Assembly: GCF_000017805.1 (NCBI RefSeq)
Contig: NC_009767.1
Span: forward strand, 2,604,001 to 2,668,000
Length of the DNA: 64,000 nt
Direction: 5' to 3'
DNA from: Roseiflexus castenholzii DSM 13941
GTDB lineage: Bacteria; Chloroflexota; Chloroflexia; Chloroflexales; Roseiflexaceae
In this document: piece after piece, positions 35,565 through 44,566 of the stretch
How positions within the stretch are numbered: position 1 is the stretch's first letter
How the letters are laid out: the number at the start of each line of letters is the position of its first letter
The notes under the pieces: generated by a model
The model's input: the letters and a program-made list of their open reading frames with translations, nothing else
Told to the model about the DNA's origin: nothing
Databases searched by the model: none
Made by a program: the position numbers and the translations under genes

Positions 35565-35582
35565 CCTTACCGACCGGTAAGG
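35565..35582 (+). promoter_or_regulatory. 18-bp palindromic operator, TetR-type
   Basis: CCTTACCGACCGGTAAGG: perfect 8-bp arms around a 2-bp centre, directly after the -10 box and 20 bp before the start codon. CTTAC-N-GTAAG palindromes are typical TetR-family operators, and the position would block transcription. No TetR gene lies in this window. Confidence 0.7.
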
Positions 35583-35602
35583 AAACCTGTGAGGTGGAAC
35601 AT

Positions 35603-37018
35603 ATGGACGAACGCAAACGCAACCAGATTTTGCTCGTTCTGTTTATCGGCGTCCTGATGGCGGCGCTCGACATTGCTATCGTCGGGCCGGCGCTTCCGGC
35701 GTTGCGCGAGCACTTTCAGATCGATGCGCGCGCGGCATCGTGGATGTTCGTTATCTACGTGCTCCTCAATCTTGTCGGAACTCCGTTTATTGCCAAATTA
35801 TCGGATCGATTCGGTCGGCGTATCCTGTATACGGCAAGCATTGCCCTTTTTGGTCTGGGGTCATTGATTGTCGTCGCGGCGCCGGTGTATGCGGTGGTGC
35901 TGGCAGGCCGGGCTATCCAGGGGCTTGGAGCCGGCGGCATCTTCCCGGTCGCCAGCGCGGTGATCGGCGATACTTTTCCGCCGGAGAAACGTGGGAGCGC
36001 GCTTGGTCTGATCGGCGCCGTGTTTGGTATTGCGTTCCTGGTGGGACCGATTATCGGCGGATTATTGCTGTTGCTCGGATGGCAGTGGCTGTTCCTGATC
36101 AATCTGCCGATTGCAATGGCGCTGATCGGGTTTGGCGTGAAATTGTTGCCTGCCATACGCACAGCGACACCGCGCCCCTTCGATTGGGGTGGGACGGTTG
36201 TGTTGGGTGTGCTGCTGGCGGCGCTGGCTGTGGCGCTCAGTGATCTTGCCTATCTGCTGGAAGACGCCAGTGTGTCCGGTCTGGTCAATGCGTTGCGCAC
36301 ATCCACGGTGGCGCCGCTGTTGTTGCTGGCGCTGGCGCTGGCGCCGGTCTTCTGGTGGATCGAGCGCCGCGCTGAAGACCCGGTGTTGGATCTGAACCTG
36401 TTCCGCAACCGGCAGATTGCGCTGGCCGGTGCGCTCTCGTTTGGCGCAGGGTTGAGCGAGGCGGTGACGCTGTTCGTGCCATCGTTGCTGGTGGCGGCGT
36501 TTGGCGTCACACCATCGACGGCGAGTTTTATGCTGATCCCGATGGTGCTGGCAATGGCGATTGGTTCGCCGTTGTCGGGGCGCGCGCTGGATCGGGTTGG
36601 TTCAAAGATCGTTGTGCTCACCGGCACCGCCTTGATTGCCGCCGGGTTGGTGCTGGAAGGCACGCTGGCGAACGTTTTGCCGGCATTTTATGGATTCTCT
36701 GCACTGTTCGGCATTGGCATCGGTGTCTTGCTCGGCGCGTCGCTGCGGTATATTCTGTTGAACGAAGCGCCGGCCGAAGAGCGAGGCGCAACCCAGGGAG
36801 TGCTGACGGTGTTCATCAGTATCGGGCAGTTGATTGGCGCCGTTTTGCTGGGCGCCATAGCAGCCGCACGCGGCGGCGATGTCGGTGGCTATGCTTTTGC
36901 CTTCCTCGTGGTCGGCGTCCTGATGGCAGTGTTGTTCATCGCATCGTTTGGGTTGAAGAGTCGCGCCCAGGAATTGGCGACGCAGCAGCGTTTGCAGCGC
37001 GGCGCATCGATGGCATGA
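35603..37018 (+). CDS. MFS multidrug exporter, DHA2 (EmrB/QacA-like) family
   Basis: 471 residues with about 14 membrane helices. Helix 1 holds the DHA2 signature LDIAIVGPALPAL, the loop between helices 2 and 3 has KLSDRFGRRILY, and GLGAGGIFPVASAVIGD plus GPIIGG resemble antiporter motif C. A GAGGTGG site precedes the ATG. It is controlled by its own promoter with an overlapping palindromic operator, so expression is probably induced by a ligand that releases a repressor. Substrate unknown. Confidence 0.9.
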   Translation: MDERKRNQILLVLFIGVLMAALDIAIVGPALPALREHFQIDARAASWMFVIYVLLNLVGTPFIAKLSDRFGRRILYTASIALFGLGSLIVVAAPVYAVVLAGRAIQGLGAGGIFPVASAVIGDTFPPEKRGSALGLIGAVFGIAFLVGPIIGGLLLLLGWQWLFLINLPIAMALIGFGVKLLPAIRTATPRPFDWGGTVVLGVLLAALAVALSDLAYLLEDASVSGLVNALRTSTVAPLLLLALALAPVFWWIERRAEDPVLDLNLFRNRQIALAGALSFGAGLSEAVTLFVPSLLVAAFGVTPSTASFMLIPMVLAMAIGSPLSGRALDRVGSKIVVLTGTALIAAGLVLEGTLANVLPAFYGFSALFGIGIGVLLGASLRYILLNEAPAEERGATQGVLTVFISIGQLIGAVLLGAIAAARGGDVGGYAFAFLVVGVLMAVLFIASFGLKSRAQELATQQRLQRGASMA

Positions 37019-37144
37019 GCGGCGCCGGCGGCGATCAGGTCGGCAATGAAGGCGGACGCGAGGTGTATTCCGCATGCATGATGGTCGGAAATGACGGTAT
37101 GATAACGGTGACTCAGAACCGGTTTGCATCGATGCAGGTGTGCT

Positions 37145-37612
37145 ATGAACCCGTACAACATCACCCTTTACGCACACTCATATGTGCGATGGGCCGTTGT
37201 CATTCTTGGAGCGTTGCTCATTGTGCGCGCCCTGACCGGCTGGCTGGGCAGGCGTTCGTGGGATGGTTCGGTTGAACGGTTAGGGTCGTTCTTTACGATT
37301 TCGATGGACATTCAATTGTTGCTCGGTCTGTTGCTCTATGGCGTCTTCAGCCCCACAATGCAGCGCATCTTCAGCGATTTTGGCAGCGCCATGGGTGATG
37401 CGCGATTGCGCTTCTGGGCGGTTGAACATATGCTCATGATGGTGGTCGCAGTAGTACTGGCACACGTCGGGCACGTCACTGCGAAGCGGATGCCGGAAGA
37501 GAAGCGCTACCGGCGCTACGCGATCTTTGCCGGTCTGGCGATGCTGGCGGTGTTGCTGGCAATACCGTGGCCCTTTAGCGGCGCCGATCCGCGCCCGCTC
37601 TTCCGGGTGTGA
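37145..37612 (+). CDS. four-helix membrane protein with conserved histidines
   Basis: 155 residues with four predicted membrane segments (about 12-32, 48-68, 90-112, 126-146). Histidines lie at membrane-facing positions in YAHSYVRWAVV (helix 1) and EHMLMMVVAVVLAHVGHV (helix 3), in the pattern of small cytochrome b-like proteins of this size in Bacteroidota and Chloroflexota. Haem binding is inferred from that pattern alone. It is 126 bp after the MFS gene and convergent with the FHA genes, with only 13 bp between stops. Confidence 0.6.
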   Translation: MNPYNITLYAHSYVRWAVVILGALLIVRALTGWLGRRSWDGSVERLGSFFTISMDIQLLLGLLLYGVFSPTMQRIFSDFGSAMGDARLRFWAVEHMLMMVVAVVLAHVGHVTAKRMPEEKRYRRYAIFAGLAMLAVLLAIPWPFSGADPRPLFRV

Positions 37613-37625
37613 GCCGCGCCAGGCG

Positions 37626-38090
37626 CTACCCGCTTACCAGGCGCAGTTCGATGCGTCCGACGCGAATAATGTCACCTTCTTCGACGACGGTGGCGCCGCG
37701 CACTTCGATGTCGTTCACGAAGGTGCCATTGGTGCTGTTGAGGTCTTCGAGCACCCACTGGTTGCCGCGCAATTCGAGGCGAGCGTGCTGCTGCGACAGA
37801 AACGAGTCATTCAGGGCGATCTCACACTGTTCCATGCTGCGTCCAATGATCGTGCTCGGGCTGAGCGGGAACATTTTGCCGACCGCAACACCGCTCTGGC
37901 CGCTGCGCAGCACTACCAGATGACCATACGGGCTATGAGTCGCCGAAACCTGACCGGTCTGCCCGATGACGGCGAGTTCGCGGATCATGACGCGCAGCGC
38001 CTGCCAGAGGAAGAAGTAGAGCAGCAGCACGACGGCTACGCGCAGCACAAGAAGAACGGCGTCGATCGAGGCATTGGCAAAATCGAACAT
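37626..38090 (-). CDS. membrane-anchored FHA-domain protein (FhaB-like)
   Basis: 154 residues. One membrane helix (about 10-32), a short linker, and a C-terminal FHA domain (about 75-154). STIIGRS, SFLSQQHARL and LEDLNSTNGTFVND provide the GR, S-x2-H and N-G residues that bind phosphothreonine. The order FhaA-like then FhaB-like matches the actinobacterial pair that works with Ser/Thr kinases in cell envelope growth, but no kinase, rodA or pbp gene lies here. It is 40 bp downstream of its partner. Confidence 0.85.
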   Translation of the reverse strand: MFDFANASIDAVLLVLRVAVVLLLYFFLWQALRVMIRELAVIGQTGQVSATHSPYGHLVVLRSGQSGVAVGKMFPLSPSTIIGRSMEQCEIALNDSFLSQQHARLELRGNQWVLEDLNSTNGTFVNDIEVRGATVVEEGDIIRVGRIELRLVSG

Positions 38091-38130
38091 AGGCGATCCA
38101 CGTGCGATAGGACGGTTGCGTGACCGACGC

Positions 38131-38859
38131 TCAACGATCCATGTGGCGAAACGTCAGTTCCAGCCCGCCAAGCGAGATGACATCGCCGTCACGTAGGGCG
38201 CGTTCCGTTATCGGTTCGCCATTGACGAAGGTGCCATTAGTCGAGCCAAGGTCGGTCAGCCAGAAACGACGCGACTTGTAGCGCAATTGAGCGTGGTTGC
38301 GTGAGACGCGCGCGTCTTCCAAAACGATATCGTTGTTCAGTCCGCGTCCAATTGTCATCGATGTGCTATCGAGCGGGATGACGTGTGTACCGGTGGGAGT
38401 TGCCAGCAGCAGGCGGGCACGCGCCGCTGGCGCCGCTGCGACCTGTGCCGGAATGACCTGTGTATCGCCAACCTGATGTGGTGCTGCTGGCGCTGCATGT
38501 GTTTCCGCCACGACCTGGATCGTTCGCCGGGGCACGCCAGCATCGGCGACCAGTTCGACGCGAGGATGTTCGACCATGCTAAACCTGCGTTCCTGTGCCA
38601 GCTCCGCCAGATAGGTCGCCATCTCGCGTTCGACCTCGGTGCGAATCGGCTTGAATGCCTCAAAGTCCTGCGGATTCAGGAATGCACGGTAGTAGTTCGG
38701 CACCAGAATGCGCCGCACACTCACCGTCTGGTTGGCTTCCATCGCGCGTTCGAGGCGTTTGGCGATCTCGGCAGGTTGCACTGGGCTGCGGAATAACCGT
38801 GCGACCGAACCCTCGACGATATTCTCCATGAACGCTTCGAAGCGACTGAGTGCTGACAT
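38131..38859 (-). CDS. DUF3662 plus FHA-domain protein (FhaA-like)
   Basis: 242 residues. The N-terminal DUF3662 domain (1-120) begins MSALSRFEAFMENIVEGSVARLF and includes PVQPAEIAKRLERAM. An Ala/Pro-rich linker (about 125-150) leads to an FHA domain (155-242) with TIGRGLNNDI, RVSRNHAQL and LTDLGSTNGTFVNGE. The architecture is that of mycobacterial FhaA, which reads threonine phosphorylation near the cell wall machinery. It is the first of two FHA genes. Upstream, the 210-bp gap to a hydrolase gene holds only low-complexity TTCTCGG-type sequence. Confidence 0.88.
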   Translation of the reverse strand: MSALSRFEAFMENIVEGSVARLFRSPVQPAEIAKRLERAMEANQTVSVRRILVPNYYRAFLNPQDFEAFKPIRTEVEREMATYLAELAQERRFSMVEHPRVELVADAGVPRRTIQVVAETHAAPAAPHQVGDTQVIPAQVAAAPAARARLLLATPTGTHVIPLDSTSMTIGRGLNNDIVLEDARVSRNHAQLRYKSRRFWLTDLGSTNGTFVNGEPITERALRDGDVISLGGLELTFRHMDR

Positions 38860-39070
38860 AGGGGTTCATACTGCAAGAAACGCCGATCACACGCGCATAT
38901 TGTACAGGAGTTGCGCGTCGGCGGCAACCGTTCTGGTTTTTCGGTTCTCGGTTCTCGGCTTCCGGTTGTGCTCAGAGGCATGGTGAGAGAGAACACGGAT
39001 GGACACGGAACGCAACGGATTCGCGCGAACAGTCGTTCCCGCCTTTCAGTTCTTGGTTCCTGGTTCTCGA

Positions 39071-40015
39071 TCATCTCCCCAAATGGCGCTCGAAGAATCC
39101 AGCAACCCGATCCACATACCGCTGCGGATCGATGTCGTAAGAGCGGGCATGCCCCGCGCCAGGCACTTCCCAGTATTCGGCGCCAGGCGCAGCCGCAGCG
39201 AGGGCGCGTCCGTTTTCCACCGGCGTAAATGCGTCGGCGTCGCCATGGATGATCAGCACCGGTCGCGGCACAATGTCGTCGATTTCGGTGACCGGTCGCG
39301 CAGTTGTGAGGTCTATTCCAAGGACAAATCGCCCCATAAAAAGGGTCGAAGGCAGGAAGATATCCGGCAAGCCGCTGGCTGTGCGCCAGTGACGCCGGAT
39401 GAGCGGCTCAATCTCGGCGTAAGTGCAATCCGCTACAAGCGCGCCGATTGCCGGGTCTTCGGCGGCAGCGCCAATTGCAGAGGCGGCGCCCATCGACACG
39501 CCGAGCACGCCGATGCTTCCGGCTCGGAATCCGTGCGTCATGAGCCAGTCGACCGCCCCAAGAATATCGCGCCGTTCCGCCAGCCCAAAACTGAAGCGCG
39601 CATCGCCGCTTGCGCCGTGCCCGCGCAGATCGATCATCAGGATGGCAAATCCGCGTTTGTAGAGGCGGGCGGCGAACTCGCTGAAACGCCCCTGGAATTC
39701 CGTTGAGCGGCTGCTATCTTTGCCATGGACGAGGATCACTGCTCGCGCAGAGTCTGGCTGTGGCAGATACCACGCGGCAATCTCTACGTCGCCGCTGCGC
39801 GCCGGGAAACGCACCTCCTCGAAGCGAGCGCCGAATGTGGCAGGCGTGTTGACTTCCGCATCGCGTTGCGGCATGGTCAGAATGCTGGCGGCATAGGTCG
39901 AAATGCCCAGGTAGAGCGCCATAACCAGCGTGACCAGCGTCGCTGCGGTAAAGAGCGCTATCTGTCGCAGGCGCCTGGCGCGCCGAGCAGCAGCGGTGGA
40001 TGCTGTCGTCTCCAT
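39071..40015 (-). CDS. membrane-anchored alpha/beta hydrolase
   Basis: 314 residues. An Arg-rich N-terminus followed by a helix (about 17-42) makes a signal anchor. The hydrolase fold then carries VHGKDSSRSTEF (oxyanion region), the nucleophile in GVLGVSMGAAS, the acid in HGDADAFTPVE, and the histidine in GAGHARSYD. AAAGGGGA precedes the ATG. The family is close to the BAAT/Bem46-like serine hydrolases. Substrate unknown. The small DIRGHG-like block DLRGHGASGD is intact, so an active enzyme is expected. Confidence 0.85.
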   Translation of the reverse strand: METTASTAAARRARRLRQIALFTAATLVTLVMALYLGISTYAASILTMPQRDAEVNTPATFGARFEEVRFPARSGDVEIAAWYLPQPDSARAVILVHGKDSSRSTEFQGRFSEFAARLYKRGFAILMIDLRGHGASGDARFSFGLAERRDILGAVDWLMTHGFRAGSIGVLGVSMGAASAIGAAAEDPAIGALVADCTYAEIEPLIRRHWRTASGLPDIFLPSTLFMGRFVLGIDLTTARPVTEIDDIVPRPVLIIHGDADAFTPVENGRALAAAAPGAEYWEVPGAGHARSYDIDPQRYVDRVAGFFERHLGR

Positions 40016-40256
40016 TGAAGTCGTCCCCTTTCGTTCGTCATGAAGCGTGCTGCGGCAGCCCATGCCGATTGCGCTGCCAGCATCTCATCGACCATTGTAC
40101 GAATCGGCGACAGCGCACAGACGACGCTGGTCAACGAGTCGAGCGAGACTGCATGATACACCGCATTCGAGGTTCTGGGTCGGCATCGATAGGGCAAGGT
40201 TAATTTCGTGTTATTATAGGTGAGCGTATCTCTGCTGCACATTTCCTGTTCGCTCT

Positions 40257-41807
40257 ATGCTGATCCTGCAACTCGTGCTTGTCATGGCTATCGCCACCAT
40301 GCTGGCATGGTGGTGTGGATGGGGTCTTGCACGTCTGGCGCTGCCGTTCGCGTTGTTGCCGTTTCGTCGGTTACTGACGCCGCTGATCGGCTACGCAGTG
40401 GTGGTTGTGGCAGGGTATTGGGGCGTTCGCTCTGTCGTCGGGTTGAATACAGTCCTGCCGGTTCTCCTCTTCGTCTGCACCGCGCTGAACATCCTTGCCT
40501 GGCGTCGCATCGGCGCTCCGTTTACGCGCCATCTGCCAGGTCAGATGACACGGACTGAAGGCGTGTCGCTTTTCCTTCTGGTTCTGGCGACCATTGTGGT
40601 CAATGTCGCGCCTCTGATCCGCTATAACCACTCGGCGGCGATTGGCGGCGGATGGGACATCGAAGTTGCGTTGCCCATGGCGCGGTATCTGGAACGCGCT
40701 CCTGTTGCCGCCATTGCAACAATGCCGGACAATCCACTGCGCGATCTGGTAGCGAATCCGCCGAAGATTTCACACAACATCGGGTTTGCCATCTGGCAGG
40801 GATGTGTCGATCTGCTTGGCGGTTTCGAGGCGTTCGACACATTCACGCCATTAATTGCCTGGCTACGTGGGTTGGGCATTCTGGCGGTCTATCTCTGGCT
40901 CCGCGCAACGCTTGGTTTGCGGATGTGGGTTGCCCTGATTGGATCGGCATGGGTTAGTGCGAATGCGCTCTTGCTCTGGATTTCGTACTTCAATTTCGAG
41001 AAACAACTTGCCGGCTTTCCTCTGATACCACTCTGTCTGGTCATCGGCATGGCGACCGTCGAGGAGATCGCGCGCAGCCGTTGGGCGGCGTGGAGCAGCG
41101 CATTGTTGGGATCGGTGATCCTGGCAGCCCTGCCGGTCGTCTATTATCCGGCGATCACCGTATGGGCGGCGCTGGCATTCGGGTTGGGCGGAGCGCGCCT
41201 GATTGAAGCATATAAGGTGCGATCCGGCGCGCCTGCGCCGCAGGCGCTGATCATCGCCGCGCTGATCCTGATGGCGCTGACAACGCTGGTCGCTGCTCCG
41301 ACAATCGAGGATTATTTCAACGGCTTTGGATTTCGCTACAGTCATCAGGTAACCTCTCTCGGCATCTTTGATTATGTTCGGTCCAGCACTATTGTGGGAT
41401 TGACGCCGTTTCAACCGAGGGAGATCGGAACCACAGCGCCGGAGGTCGCGGAACAGGCTGGCGGCATACTCCTTCTCATCCTGATCGCCGCTGCCTGTGT
41501 GTCTGGTCCACACCGTCTGCGACTGGCGGGCGCGCTTATTGGCGGTGTGACGTATCTTGCATGGTTGCGCTGGTGGCAGGCGTATCCCTACGCCTATATG
41601 AAAGGCGCTGCATACGTCAGTTTTGCTTTCCTGGGTCTGGCAGTGGCAGGGGAAACGCTGGACTGCTGCGGAGCGTCACGCTCACGGCGCCATGGCGAGG
41701 CGGTCGTCGCTCGTTGTTGGTGCGCTGGGATTATGTGTGCTGATGGGCGCCAATCAGTTGCGAGTGGTTGTGGCTCATATCGAACGTCCTGGTCTCTACC
41801 CCGATGA
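40257..41807 (+). CDS. large multi-pass membrane protein, N-terminal part of a probably frameshifted gene
   Basis: The first ~460 residues have about 12 membrane helices. An acidic first periplasmic loop near residue 125 (NHSAAIGGGWDIEVALPMARYLE) resembles GT-C-type membrane glycosyltransferases. After the helix GAAYVSFAFLGLAVAGE the frame becomes Cys/Arg-rich without hydrophobic character and stops at 41807. The +1 frame then supplies another membrane helix and a long extracytoplasmic domain. The span 40257-43311 is 3055 bases, which fits a single-base shift near 41650-41690. It may be a true split, a pseudogene or a sequence error. Confidence 0.65.
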   Translation: MLILQLVLVMAIATMLAWWCGWGLARLALPFALLPFRRLLTPLIGYAVVVVAGYWGVRSVVGLNTVLPVLLFVCTALNILAWRRIGAPFTRHLPGQMTRTEGVSLFLLVLATIVVNVAPLIRYNHSAAIGGGWDIEVALPMARYLERAPVAAIATMPDNPLRDLVANPPKISHNIGFAIWQGCVDLLGGFEAFDTFTPLIAWLRGLGILAVYLWLRATLGLRMWVALIGSAWVSANALLLWISYFNFEKQLAGFPLIPLCLVIGMATVEEIARSRWAAWSSALLGSVILAALPVVYYPAITVWAALAFGLGGARLIEAYKVRSGAPAPQALIIAALILMALTTLVAAPTIEDYFNGFGFRYSHQVTSLGIFDYVRSSTIVGLTPFQPREIGTTAPEVAEQAGGILLLILIAAACVSGPHRLRLAGALIGGVTYLAWLRWWQAYPYAYMKGAAYVSFAFLGLAVAGETLDCCGASRSRRHGEAVVARCWCAGIMCADGRQSVASGCGSYRTSWSLPR

Positions 41808-43311
41808 TGCACCGGCACTCCTCGAACTGCGCACACTCGTGCCGTCGGGAAGCACGGTGACCATGACTTCCGACAAACGAGTGCGTGGCGTGATCAATGG
41901 CTTTGCTGCGTATGCGCTCGACCATGCAATAGTGTGGGGGCATGTGCGCACCGGTTATGCCGAGTCGCGCGCCGGTGATAGTGGAGCAATCGGAGCGTAT
42001 GGCCTGCTCCATGCGTTTGAAGATCCGCTGCTGTGGGGATACACCTATCCGCCTATCTGGCGTGGAGGTTCATATGCGCTCTATCGTCGTCCGCCGGAAA
42101 CGCAGAAACATCTACGGTTGCTGAATGTCCTGGAGTCGGGCGAGGTGCTGGTTGTGCCGGTCAATGCTGAGTCATCCGAAGCGGAGACGGACACTGGTTC
42201 GCACACGTTGCGCCTGATGGTTGCAACACTTGCGCCGGCAACCGTCGAGGTCAATGACGCGCCGATCTCCCTTATGCCCGGCAGACGCATCATCACGCTC
42301 CATCCGGCGCCATCGCAGGACGTGGCGATTCGACATATCGGGGCGGCGCCGCTTCTGGTTGAAACCGCCACTTGGCTGACTCACACGGTTCCTGGCGGGC
42401 AGATGAGCGTTGCATCCAATCACAACGTTCGGGCGCCAATCCCAGAAATGACGGTGCAACCCATGACGAACAGCGCCATCGTGCAGGCATCGGCAGTCGC
42501 GTCCGGGGCAGTGATCACAACGACGCTGGAAACGCTGCTGTCGGAAGCAGGACCGGTGCGAGCAGCCCTTGATATCTGGGATGTCGAACGGGGCATCCAG
42601 TACGGCTGGTATGGCCTGCTCATTGTCCCCGACTCAGAGGTGCAGCGTTTCTCCATGGTCCTTTCGCTTGCTGACGGACAGATGCAATGTGTGTCCGCAG
42701 GGGGTGAGACGCCAATCGGCGCCTATTTTGTCGGGTTGAAGCCAGGTCGGTATACGGCTCGGTTGTCTCTTGCTGCGGGTACGCAGATGATCAATGAACC
42801 GATTGACCTGTTCGGGTTTGAGATAACATCTGATAGGGCGATTGCCGGTGTGTGGGTGCGTGAGAAACAGCTACAGGCAGGCAGCGTGATAAACCCTGCG
42901 ACCATCTCGGTGACCCGGATTGGTCGTGACATCGCGCTGCTGGGCTACACAATCATGCCGCCACGTCTCAGAGCGGGCGGAGCAGCGGACCTGATTCTCT
43001 GGTGGCGATCGTTGAACGATAACCTGGACGAGCGCAGCGTGCTCATTCATCTGATCGACGCCGCCGGCAACAAATACGCCCAGGCCGATGGTCCGCCAGC
43101 CGAGGGGGTGTTGCCAACCAGCAGGTGGCGCGCCGGGTTGACGGTTGTCGATGCACGCCAGTTTCGTCTCCCGGCGGATCTGCCGCCAGGAGACTACACG
43201 CTGCTGGTTGGGATGTATCGCTGGCCCTCACTGGAACGTCTGCCGACTGTCCAGAACAATACGTTGCTGCCCGGCGCCGTCATTCGTATTCCTGTGCGCA
43301 TCGAAGCATGA
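41692..43311 (+). CDS. C-terminal extracytoplasmic part of the same membrane protein
   Basis: Opens with a membrane helix (RRSSLVVGALGLCVLMGANQL) and continues for about 500 residues of beta-rich sequence, including PDDAPALLELRTLVPSGSTV, a typical soluble region after GT-C helices, and ends in an immunoglobulin-like segment (LRAGGAADLILWWRSLN ... LPPGDYTLLVGMY). The ATG at 41692 gives the shortest plausible stand-alone protein, with a signal anchor. Overlap of about 115 bp with the preceding frame and the good join of the two halves favour one broken gene over two genes. Confidence 0.6.
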   Translation: MARRSSLVVGALGLCVLMGANQLRVVVAHIERPGLYPDDAPALLELRTLVPSGSTVTMTSDKRVRGVINGFAAYALDHAIVWGHVRTGYAESRAGDSGAIGAYGLLHAFEDPLLWGYTYPPIWRGGSYALYRRPPETQKHLRLLNVLESGEVLVVPVNAESSEAETDTGSHTLRLMVATLAPATVEVNDAPISLMPGRRIITLHPAPSQDVAIRHIGAAPLLVETATWLTHTVPGGQMSVASNHNVRAPIPEMTVQPMTNSAIVQASAVASGAVITTTLETLLSEAGPVRAALDIWDVERGIQYGWYGLLIVPDSEVQRFSMVLSLADGQMQCVSAGGETPIGAYFVGLKPGRYTARLSLAAGTQMINEPIDLFGFEITSDRAIAGVWVREKQLQAGSVINPATISVTRIGRDIALLGYTIMPPRLRAGGAADLILWWRSLNDNLDERSVLIHLIDAAGNKYAQADGPPAEGVLPTSRWRAGLTVVDARQFRLPADLPPGDYTLLVGMYRWPSLERLPTVQNNTLLPGAVIRIPVRIEA

Positions 43312-43341
43312 CCGGCGCCATGTGTCGCATCGGTGCACCAT

Positions 43342-44334
43342 CTAGTGGAAGGACCCCAGCGCCCGGATGTAATTTGCCCGCTCGAATGCTGCGGGGTTCT
43401 CAACGGCCTGCTGGCTCATGCTCCCCTGCATCTGCTCAATCGACTCATACTCATGCTCTTCCATCCACGCGCGCAGATCGTTCAGAATGGCGGGGATGCG
43501 GTCGATGCCGCGCGCCAGCAACTCAGACGTCATCATCGCCACGCGGGCGCCGGCCATCATGGCTTTCAATACATCTTCCGCTGTATGGACGCCGCTGGTC
43601 AGCGCCAGATCCGCCTTGACGCGCCCATACAAAATGGCGATCCAGCGCAATGGCAGGCGCAATTCATCGGAGGTGCTCAATTTCAGGTTCGGCACGACGT
43701 CCAGCGTCTCCAGGTCGAAGTCGGGCTGGTAGAAGCGGTTGAAGAGGACGAGTCCCTTCGCCCCTGCGTCGCTGAATTGTTTTGCCATGTTGGCAATGCT
43801 GCTGAAGAACGGACTCATCTTGATCGCCACCGGGATCGTCACCCGGCTGCACACGTCGCGCACGAGGCGCAGGTACTGTTCTTCGATGGCAGCGCCGGTA
43901 ATGCCTGGGTCGGTCGCCAGGAAGTAGAGGTTCAGTTCTAGTGCATCGGCGCCTGCCTGCTCCACTTTGTTCGCGTATTCCACCCAATCGCCGTCCGACG
44001 GTCCGTTGAGGCTGGCGATGATCGGAATGCTGACGCGCTGCTTGAGTGCGTGAATGTGCTCGAGATACGGTTCAACTCCCAGGTTATACTGTTCTAGATC
44101 GGGGAAGTACGTCAGCGACTCTGCGAAACTGTAGGCGCCCCGATCAAGGTAGTAGTCAAGTTCGCGCGCCTCGTGGGTGATCTGCTCTTCAAACAACGAA
44201 AAGAGCACGACGGCAGCGGCGCCGGCTTCCTCCAGGCGACGAACATTGTCGATACGTTTCGAGATCGGCGATGACGAAGCGACAATGGGATTCTTCAACG
44301 ACAAACCAAGATAGGTCGTCCGAAAATCGGTCAT
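43342..44334 (-). CDS. dihydroorotate dehydrogenase-like flavoprotein
   Basis: 330 residues, an FMN-binding TIM barrel of the DHOD family: TTYLGLSLKNPIVASSSPIS, PIIASLNGPSDGDWVEYA, AGADALELNLYF, VAIKMSPFFS, LTSGVHTAEDVLKAMMAGA. The catalytic region differs from PyrD of classes 1A and 2: no clear Cys or Ser base is seen at the usual place (NRFYQPDF). Proteins of this DHOD-like subgroup are often found beside pyruvate:ferredoxin oxidoreductase, which is absent here. A role in pyrimidine synthesis is doubtful. Confidence 0.82.
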   Translation of the reverse strand: MTDFRTTYLGLSLKNPIVASSSPISKRIDNVRRLEEAGAAAVVLFSLFEEQITHEARELDYYLDRGAYSFAESLTYFPDLEQYNLGVEPYLEHIHALKQRVSIPIIASLNGPSDGDWVEYANKVEQAGADALELNLYFLATDPGITGAAIEEQYLRLVRDVCSRVTIPVAIKMSPFFSSIANMAKQFSDAGAKGLVLFNRFYQPDFDLETLDVVPNLKLSTSDELRLPLRWIAILYGRVKADLALTSGVHTAEDVLKAMMAGARVAMMTSELLARGIDRIPAILNDLRAWMEEHEYESIEQMQGSMSQQAVENPAAFERANYIRALGSFH

Positions 44335-44566
44335 GGTCAACACCTCGATCTAAGCCTTGCGCGGATCGGCTTCTTCAGTATGCGGGATCGCAGGGTTCTC
44401 TTCAAGTCGCAATTGCTTTCCTCTTCGTTGTTGAACGACAACATGGTCGCTTCTTCACTGATGACATTCATTGTTTTGTAAGCCGATACCCTGTACGCAA
44501 GGCGGGCAATTTTCTACAATTCAGGAGGCGGCAGCCGATCCGCCTCGTTGTGAACAGGACGACCCT

